A stretch of DNA of 64,000 nucleotides from Sphaerulina vaccinii (lineage: Eukaryota > Ascomycota > Dothideomycetes > Mycosphaerellales > Mycosphaerellaceae): contig JAKUDP010000001.1 in assembly GCA_022570795.1 (NCBI GenBank), forward strand, positions 558,001-622,000, given 5' to 3'. The position numbers and the translations under genes are program-made. Shown in pieces: positions 56,633 through 64,000 of this stretch. The stretch's first letter is position 1. Each line of letters begins with the position of its first letter. Below the pieces are notes generated by a model that saw only the letters and a list, made by a program, of their open reading frames with translations, was not told the origin of the DNA and made no database searches.

Positions 56633-57496
56633 ATGGCTCCCGCAAAGACGTATGTTTTCGCGATCACGCGACGCGACTTCGACCACTATCAGAACAAGAA
56701 AGGCGTCCTGAATGTTGTCGAGATTCACGCAACACTCGAGTCAGCAAATACTGCAGCCAAAGCACACCTTCAGAAAGAATCGGCCAAAGCACCGGGAGAC
56801 CCCAAAGTTGAGGTAGATATCCATTGCTAGGTTACATTCGCGTCGTCAGAGACACCTACTGACATTCACAGATCAACGAGAAGGAGACCAAGGATGGTGG
56901 CTACGAAGGGTATTGTCGGACCTGGCAAGACAAGCGCGACAACTTCGAAGTCCAGGTGAAGAAGTTTGAGTTGAAGGGCGTGGTCGCTGATGCAGGTGCC
57001 AAGGAGTAAGTTGAAACTCCGCGAGCATGCAATGACTATGGCGCTGCAGACTCACGCAGCATCGCCTGCACTGAGAGAACCATTCAGAGATACATGCTCC
57101 GACCGCTGCATAATCAGTAGTACTGACATTCATTGCAGCTCTGCTCCAGCCGCAAAGAAGCCAGTCAAGCCTGCCACTGCTGCCGATCCAGCCACAGCCT
57201 CATCTAGCAAGACCGAGATTCTCCAGGGCGAGAAGAACTCCTTGAAGGACCTCAAGCTCCTTTTCACAGGCACTTTCAACACTATGGATCGCAAGACTTG
57301 TGAAGCCACAGCCAAGACCCACGGTGCTCATATCATGGGACCAACCAAGCTCGCGGAGTGCGACATGATCGTTCTGGGTACGAGAGCCGGCCAGAAGAAA
57401 CTTGATGAGGTCGAGGAAAAGGGTCTGAAGACCATAAGCGAGGCTGAGTTCATCGAGATGCTGGGAGAGCCGCCGTCCAAGAAGCGCAAGGCCTGA
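56633..57496 (+). CDS. BRCT-domain protein
   Basis: Three exons (56633..56812, 56872..57005, 57139..57496), 223 aa. The N-terminal 105 residues (KTYVFAITRRDFDHYQNKKG...EGYCRTWQDKRDNFEVQVKKF) look like one compact alpha/beta domain that I cannot name; a WGR-like fold is a weak possibility. A Lys/Ala-rich linker follows. Residues about 135-215 are a single BRCT domain of the PARP1/DNA-ligase type (LKLLFTGTFNTMDRKTCEATA, CDMIVLGTRAG, GLKTISEAEFIEML), ending in a basic KKRKA likely to act as a nuclear signal. Probably a nuclear factor in DNA repair signalling. The second intron is 133 bp, long for this genome. Confidence 0.8.
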
Positions 57497-57812
57497 GCGT
57501 GATTTGAAACATTCAGCTGTTGGATGTCTCACTGAAATTGCGCCTACTGGGGTTCGAGACGCGAGACAAGCCAGTACTGGAACAGTCGTGCCTTTCTAGA
57601 GACACTTTGGCACCAAGATGCTCGCAACGTGGACTTGTCGCAAGTCGAGCCCGATACCTATTGATGAGAACATCATCAACCTTGACAGAGACTTGATAGG
57701 CAGCCAGCAGAAGCCGAAACTATACTCTTGTTCGGAAATGCCTCAGGATCGCAAGCTCTCTCAAGAAGTATGGACAGCAGAGAATCAGGCGGAGGCAAGT
57801 CTTGCATCCTCT

Positions 57813-58871
57813 CTATGTTGTAACAGCTCTAGCGTTCCATGCAAGCAATACATTCCCAAACTTCGCCAGCTGAGAAGCATCTGTTGCCCACGTTGTGAGT
57901 AGCCGCACTACGACCCAGTCATCTCCTCTCGTCTCCCACAGATAGAACGAAAAGTTCTCTTGAAGCTTCTCGACCAGCACTCTAGGCAGAATAGCGAAGA
58001 CTTGGTTCGTCTCTGACTCCGCGAGCAGCGCAAAGCCTGCAGCCGTGATCGACTGTGATAGAGTCTCTAGCGAGCTGAGAGTATAAGTCCTCGCGGAAGA
58101 GCTCTGCGAACTGCGCACCCATGATCCTTCCCTTCGCCAGAAGAGAGCCATGTTGCTTGATGTAAAACGCAAAGTCTCGTGCCAGTCTGGGATCCTTCAC
58201 TACAATTGCTTCACCAAGTAGAGCGCCATTCTTCGTGCCTCCGATCCAGAAGATATCTGTCAACTCTAGAACATCGTTCCAGCTCATATCGTTCTTATCG
58301 CTAGCCAGGGCTGTTCCAATTCGGGCTCCATCTACGAAGAGCAGTAGATCGTGCTCTTCGCATAGTTGCTTGATAGCTCGGAACTCAGACTTTGTGTATA
58401 TCGTTCCGATCTCTGTTGCGTTCGATATGTACACAAGTCGAGGTTTGGCCATATGTGGATAATGCCAGTTTTCAGCCAGGGCCTTTCTGATGAGAGCTGG
58501 TGTAAGCTTCCCAGCTTCAGGAATGACATTGATGATCTTATGGCCTGCTGACTCAACAGCTCCTGTTTCTCTCGTGACGATGTGGCCTGTACTTGGAGCG
58601 ATGACACTTTCATGGGGTCGGAGACAAGCTGCTATCGAGATGGCGTTGGCACTTGTTCCAGATGGAACGAAGAAGACGCCTACATCATCGTTCTTGAGAT
58701 GCCTCCGGTATGCTGGCGCGCTTCTTCGCTGTATTCATCGTTCCCGTAACCAGTTTGTTGAGCATTGTTGCTTGCGATCAAAGCGTTGAGCAATTGTGGA
58801 TGTGCACCTTCGCTGTAATCATCTAGGAAGCTGTACTTGGCCTGAACAGGAGGTTCAATCATCTCGGGCAT
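57813..58871 (-). pseudogene. Threonine aldolase-like PLP enzyme, frame-broken
   Basis: Similar to fungal low-specificity L-threonine aldolases (beta-eliminating lyase family), PLP enzymes that split threonine or allo-threonine into glycine and acetaldehyde. The segments lie in three frames. The start (from 58871, DYSEGAHPQLLNALI, TGYGNDEYSEEAR) breaks near 58706-58712. The central part (RRHLKNDDVGVFFVPSGTSAN, VDGARIGTAL, IGGTKNGALLGE with the PLP lysine) continues in a second frame to about 58065. The end (LSQSITAAGFALLAESETNQVF to the stop) is in a third. At the second break several residues found in relatives (the HANxMA helix) are missing, so this is a real deletion rather than a lone read error. 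Probably non-functional. Confidence 0.75.
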
Positions 58872-59179
58872 GATGGTGAAGGTCCAGTTGTGATGTGGTG
58901 TGAGCTTGCAAAACTTCGATGTTGTGTAACGTGTCAGCCGATTCTATGCGACAATGGCATCGGACCGGTGGTCCACTCTACGCCAGAACCACGGCGGCGG
59001 TATTCCCGTGACAAGGATCTGCTACATAACGACTCCCTTTGTGAATGGTGACAATGATGCTCAAATATCATGTTATGCAATCGTTAGTATCCGAGTTCGA
59101 AATGAGTGCCGTGGGCGGCAACCAGAGTAGCAAGAAAGTCGATTGTGGAGTTCGATCACTAACAACTAAGTACCATGGC

Positions 59180-61502
59180 TCATTGAGCAGGGGCCAAGCT
59201 GAGGTCGTCCACAACGACCCAAGCATTACTACTACACTCAACATGTCCGACAAAGTCCACGTCCAGGCTTAAGCCATTCTGAGCAGTTTCTGCATCACCC
59301 TGCTGGAAAGTTTGAATATTGAAAGGTCCAAAGTAATGTCTGTCGCTGTCGCCGCTGAAATCATAGTTCGAGCTCCATCCTCCGGAACCGAATTTGTACT
59401 TGAACGTACAGCTGCCAGTCAGAGCGCTTCTTCGCAGTGAGAACGTGACCTCGTAGGCCTGTCCAGGGCACATTTGGGCTTTGGTCGATATCTCACCGCT
59501 CCCAGAGCCTGCAAAGTAGGCCTGTGGATCGGCAAAGTCGATCTTCATGCCTGACTGGGAGGTTGCCCAGCCTGAGCCCTTCTGAGAGAAGTCGCCGTTG
59601 GGAAAGCCTTGCACGGGAGCACACTTATCAGGTGGTGGAGCCTACAACTTCATTAGTACACCGCGTATAGCCACGATATGGTAGTTCGCTACATATACTT
59701 ACGTAGCATTGACCTTGAAAACAGTAGCCTGTGTCGCACTTGTGACCACAAGCGCCGCAGTTGTTTGGATGAGTGAGGAGGTTGACGCAACGATCGTTGC
59801 ATTGATCATTTGGACAAGCGCATGAGCCTCCCTTACACACGGCCTTGGTCGAACATGTTCTGCCACAAGCACCCTTTTGAAACGTTAGCCGCGAAAGACT
59901 GTCTGGTAGTGTTTGACTTACACAATTATTCACATCGTTTCCGAACATCGAGGTGCATTGGTAGTTCGCCGTGATGGTATCTTTGGGCAGATCGCCAGTA
60001 TTGATGTTACTTCTTCCGCAGAGACCTTGTGCAGCAGAGCAGTAACAGCCACATCGCTCCTTGTTAGCGCCGTAGAAAGCGCCACGACCAGTGCTGCCAC
60101 TGACTGCCCATGCATAGAAGTCTGCGGCCTTGAGGCACGAGAGATAAGGCACATAGCTGTACCAGTGGTCTAGGTAGTCGCATCCGGTCGTCCTCATGCA
60201 CTGATGAAAGTCATTGTTGCATCCCTCGAATGTGCCAGACTCACAATTGTCGTAGCAGTTGTCGTGTCCATCGCAACAACTTCCGAATGAGAAGTCTGGC
60301 ACAAAGTCGAACCCGTTTGAAGGACCACAACCATTTGGATTGAGGCCTCTAGCACCAGGGAAGACTTTGGCAGAGAGGTCTGCTGGGGACGATGGGCACC
60401 GTGGCGCAGCACCTTCGGTGTAGATGCTCTTCCGCACCTTCCTCGTTGTAGTCTTGCGTTGGAGAGAGTACACCACCATGGTCTTGTTGCTAGAGCCGGC
60501 AGTAAAGGAAGTCGTAGCGCCATTAATGCCCCAGACATAGGATTGGCCGGCTTGTGTTACAGTAATGCGTCCTTTACAGTCGACGCCAAAGATCGACGTG
60601 ATGATGTTTTGTCCATTGCGACGAGTGACAGTCGTGCCCGTCGATGAGCCAGTCAACACCAGAGCTCCAGTCGAGGTCTTCGCAATGTATTGTGGAGTGT
60701 TTCCAGCCAGCACAATATCGTAAACACCTGCAGCCGAAGACTTCTGGAAGAAGAAAGCTGGCAGTACAAGTGATTCGGCAGGTCCCAATGCCTTGGCTGC
60801 TGCTTCTGAAGTCGGAGAAGGAAGTGGTTGGAGACGATTTCCTGACTGGCTCACGAGTGGCACGAAGTTTGATCCACCAGCTAGGATATTGAATTGATTC
60901 GTTGTCAAGGTTGGATCTAACATGCATGGAAGGTCCGGGAGTCCATCTGTTGGTGCCGGCAAGATTTGGGCCAGTGGGGCTGTGCCCATTGAGACGATAG
61001 TCGGCAGCGGATCATCCTCGTATGTATATGTGACTGTGAAGCTCTTGTCGCCTGTTGGAAAGTTCACCGCACTTGATGCGAGTGCGGGACTGTCGGTTGT
61101 CTGTATGTTGGGCGTGGTAACGACTCCTCCCATATCTATTGTTGCAGTAGACCCAGCCGTGTTTGCAGCCGTCGATGCACCGCTCGTCGTAGTCGGTGGG
61201 GTGAGAACGATTGGAGCACAGATACGATCATAGAAGAGGTACGGACTACCTTTGGAGGTCTTGAAAGCTTGGTTGACCTGTGAGGTATAGTGGAGACACA
61301 AACTAGGACCAACTGCATAGCTGAGGCATCTCTTGTCGTTCTTGCAATGCGTACCGCATGCTGCGGCTGTCCTGAGGCTCTTGTCGGTGGTGGTAAAGTA
61401 AGGGAGCTTGAGGGCAATTCCGGGTTGACCACAAACTAGGTCAGCAGCAAGCGCAGGTGATAGCAGTGGAAGGGCAATAAGCAGAGCCTGAAGATAGCCC
61501 AT
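59180..61502 (-). CDS. Secreted mosaic protein with phospholipase A2 domain
   Basis: Three exons, complement(59180..59641, 59703..59873, 59922..61502), 737 aa. Seen: a signal peptide (residues 1-19, cleavage after ALA); a Cys-rich segment (24-95); a Thr/Ser/Pro-rich stretch; a central beta-rich region of unknown type; then a secreted phospholipase A2 core with GCGPSNGFDF and CCDGHDNCYDNC, giving the His413/Asp414 active-site pair; further paired cysteines; a Cys-rich module (CACPNDQCNDRC, CGACGHKC); and a C-terminal beta-sandwich-like domain (FPNGDFSQKGSGW to VVDDLSLAP) resembling carbohydrate-binding or DUF642-like folds. It probably acts outside the cell on lipids. Two introns of 48 and 61 bp (TACTAAC branch in the second) join it. 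The ATG at 61502 starts the signal peptide. Confidence 0.8.
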
Positions 61503-62787
61503 TGTTGCGAGATTGCAGAGGTGTCGTTGAGAGAGTCTGCTATGAGATTGCTGCGACTTACCTTCCAGCCTATATAGCCAGACACAAATGTTTGTGGCGG
61601 TCCTCAATCAGGCATTGCATGGAGGAGAGAACTTGTAGGGACAGAAACGCTGCGAGCTCCGAAGCGTACCTCCTAGTGCCTTGGCTGCAGATGTGCGGCT
61701 TCTGGAAGGAGAAGCTGAAGAATCATACCGCTGGCTCGACTTGTAGCCACATTCATTTGTGAGTGTCATCAGACTTTCCTTCCCCGGTTTGTAGGTTGGA
61801 GAGGCCAGCCTCGGCCAACGAAAGGATCGTCGCCAAGGAGAGGCGCACTCTGGAAGCAATGCCAAGGCAGATAAGGTTCGCCTAAGCACATTCCACGTGG
61901 GCGAGAGGCGGCAGCGCCGAAGGATTATGTTCAATCGAGTTAGCTGATATGTACGCGAGCAGCATGACTGGACCTCGCGTGCATGAAGTATCATGTCTCT
62001 ACCCGGAGTCGTGTATGGCTTCTCCAAAGAGTATGTTGAGCGTTTCGGACCGCGCTGGAAATGTAAACGAGACCAAGTCAGCATCTCGCCATGCTGGCAG
62101 GCTTGCGACATTGGTGTTCTTGTTGCAGTGGTCCTCGACAAAGACTCTCGATGGTATGGTGTTTCGAGACAAGCCTCCAGGAGCCAGAAACACAAAGCAA
62201 GAGAGGGTGCGAAGATGCGGAAGGCGACGTTCACAAGCTTCTCGTCTTGCCAAGAAGTAAGATGTAAGAAGAGCATCTTCGATCCTCAGCTGTCCTACAA
62301 TAGCATCCGGTGAGACGAATGCGATGTCCTATCAGATCGCTGGGGCGTGCAACATCAGGAGCAGCGCAACATCTTGAGTCGCACCCATCATGCACTCTAG
62401 CTGTCCGCACGAGAGGTCACAACTTGGTCCTCAAGGCACAAGCGATGCTGATGTACAGCGCCCTATGTTACAGGGCCTGGGCATTGAGAGCAAAGCTATG
62501 CTTATATGCAGAACCCTAGGTTGCAGTGAGACTCCATATGCTTGGCAGCACCGGTGCTGAGGCACGAAAATTGTCGTAGTGGCTGCATACCGCATAGATG
62601 TGTCGCACCACAGCGAAGCCACAATATATGTATCTTGGAAGATGCAGCACAAGATAGGGCTGCAGCTTCAGATCCAATAGTTCTTCTTGTGAAACACATC
62701 GTGCTCAGAGGTCATATAAGCATGCTGTCATCCGTTCGCGAAGACAGAGCAGGAATGCCACCTTTCGTTGCACCACCAATCTTTACT
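61503..62787. other. Intergenic, no gene recognised
   Basis: 1.3 kb between the secreted PLA2-domain gene and the permease remnant. A 222-codon frame on the minus strand (61608-62276) has no recognisable domain and atypical composition, so it is not called. No repeats are seen. Confidence 0.4.
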
Positions 62788-63596
62788 ATGGGTTCTCAAT
62801 GCCACTATCCGCAGTACGACCCACGGGCGACAGACAAGGATGTTGCTACTGTTGTCGAGACTTCTGTTGACTCTGCATCGAGCGGACTCGTCGCCGACGC
62901 AGGAAAGGTCAAGGTACGTTGATCCAGGGACGTCTCATATAGCAGAAGTACTGATTCGCTGCAGAGAGTCTTCAACTTCTTGTCTCTCTTCGCCTTTTCT
63001 CTTGTTTTCATGACCATGTGGGAGGGAATGTTGATCAACCCATACTGGTCGTTGTCCAATGGTGGTGCACCCGAGTGCATTTGGGCCTTCATCGGTGCGC
63101 TTGCAGGCGCACTTGCGCAGTCTGCGAGCCTTGCAGAGATGGCGTCCATTCAACCCATCGCTGGTGAGTGCACGTTGCACTATAATAGCCGCGGTAGTAG
63201 CTCAAGGCTGACATGCTGTCCTTTCCGTTAGGTGCACAGTACCACTGGACCTGGGCCTTCGCTCCAGCGAAAGTGAGGAGGTGCCTCACATGGTTCCAGG
63301 GCTGGGCTGACTTGGTGAGTCCTGCTGTCGAGTGTCTCGCGGTCTTGGCTAATGATCGTGTAAGGTTTGGATGGATTAGCATGATCACATCGATCGCGTT
63401 TATGAATGCCGGCCTTGTGCTTGGTCTGGCAAAGCTGGAAAACCCGAGCTATACTGCGACCGCCTGGCACTTGACGCTAATGATATGGGCAATAGTGGTG
63501 TTGCAGGCGGCTGCCAATATCTTCGCATATAGCCCTTGCCCGATGAGTAGATCCACAACCGCTGATGAGTCTACTAGGTGGCGAGGATCCCGATGA
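62788..63596 (+). pseudogene. Truncated amino-acid/choline permease (APC superfamily)
   Basis: Only the first third of a fungal GABA/choline-type permease is present. The exons 62788..62913 and 62965..63163 and a third from 63232 join well (introns of 51 and 68 bp) and give FMTMWEGMLINPYWSL, ALAQSASLAEMASIQPIAG and AQYHWTWAFAP, which are helices 1-3 of the family. At the next junction (about 63305-63367) the donor and acceptor phases do not match, and the continuation FGWISMITSIAFMNAG to WHLTLMIWAIVVLQAAANIFA is one base out of frame. After helix 4-5 the similarity ends and no remaining helices follow. It is probably a dead fragment. The start codon is uncertain. Confidence 0.65.
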
Positions 63597-63848
63597 ATGT
63601 GGACGGGGCAGTCACCAGTTTATCTGTTTTGTGCCCGCTAAGAGGAGGAAAGTTAGGGAAAGGAAGAGGAGTTTATATATAGAGGAGAAAGAGAAATCCC
63701 AGACCATTTGGCTAGCTCCCGCCCTCCCGAGGCCACCAAGATGTCCATTCTTGACTTGGCCTGAATCTGATCGGACAAGCATCGCAATCATGAACACTCT
63801 CCAAAACACCATAGTCACTTCATCCTAATTCTGGTGCAATCGGCTCCT

Positions 63849-64000
63849 ATGCACCAACGAGAGGCGTCTGCTACAGATCTAAAGGATGTCGATCGCTGTG
63901 TCCGCACCGCCTGGCTTCGACACGACTACGACTGGCGCAACTTCACAAACCATGAAGATCAGAGGATAAGAGACGGGACTGGCAATGGTACAGATCGGCA
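63849..64000 (+). CDS. Possible start of a gene cut by the window edge
   Basis: From ATG 63849 the frame stays open for 50 codons to the edge (MHQREASATDLKDVDRCVRTAWLRHD...). A TATATATAG box at about 63674-63682 inside a purine-rich stretch lies roughly 170 bases upstream. There is no recognisable domain and the piece is short, so it may be chance. Confidence 0.25.
   Translation, partial: MHQREASATDLKDVDRCVRTAWLRHDYDWRNFTNHEDQRIRDGTGNGTDR

Noticed and set aside
61608..62276. A 222-codon minus-strand frame
   Set aside because: Its Arg/Ser/Leu-rich composition looks like non-coding sequence read by chance, and it overlaps comparable frames on the other strand.
1..64000. CRISPR arrays, insertion sequences, transposon terminal repeats
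   Set aside because: No regularly spaced identical repeats, transposase, integrase or reverse-transcriptase motifs were seen; CRISPR is not expected in a fungus.

Overview
This is a 64 kb stretch of a filamentous ascomycete (Pezizomycotina) nuclear genome, most likely a dothideomycete. The evidence is dense two-strand protein genes interrupted by short introns of 42-133 bp with GT-AG ends and CTAAC/CTGAC branch sites, fungus-specific families (Zn2Cys6 regulators, DHA1 and TRI12 transporters, Spo71, Yme2, an AspB/Cdc3-type septin) and no operon organisation. The class assignment is inference. I rebuilt splice forms by hand, from splice signals plus family conservation.

Layout. 0.2-4.7 kb: L-2-hydroxyglutarate dehydrogenase and a Spo71-like PH protein. 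6.7-9.0 kb: a sugar transporter and a small one-helix membrane protein. 9.8-12.8 kb: two tandem ubiquitin-specific protease genes; the first is frame-broken. 13.8-18.2 kb: an accessory-looking module of a YqcI/YcgG protein divergent from a DUF1989 protein, followed by a DHA1 transporter. 18.5-23.2 kb: F-box protein, PARP and a DUF1993 protein. 24.9-34.1 kb: a TRI12-type transporter, the mitochondrial protein Yme2, a cytochrome P450 and a Zn2Cys6 regulator. 34.3-39.0 kb: an unusual repeat region leading into two neighbouring nuclear-type paralogues. 39.3-48.9 kb: housekeeping genes (complex I CHCH subunit, Nup57-type nucleoporin, cytosolic-type phospholipase A2, Exo70) and a methyltransferase. 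51.8-57.5 kb: septin, a DHA1 transporter and a BRCT protein. 57.8-64 kb: a broken threonine aldolase, a large secreted mosaic protein with a phospholipase A2 core, a truncated amino-acid permease and a possible gene start running off the edge.

The best candidate for something new is the YqcI/YcgG + DUF1989 + transporter module. Both enzyme families have bacterial members linked to guanidino-group chemistry, and the shared promoter carries three CGCTAAG repeats at helical-turn spacing next to a GTCATGAC palindrome. The second is the run of diverged copies of one gene's C-terminal coiled coil at 34.7-35.7 kb. Broken or truncated genes (USP copy 1, threonine aldolase, permease, possibly both nuclear-type paralogues) lie mostly in the accessory segments, while the long housekeeping genes are intact.
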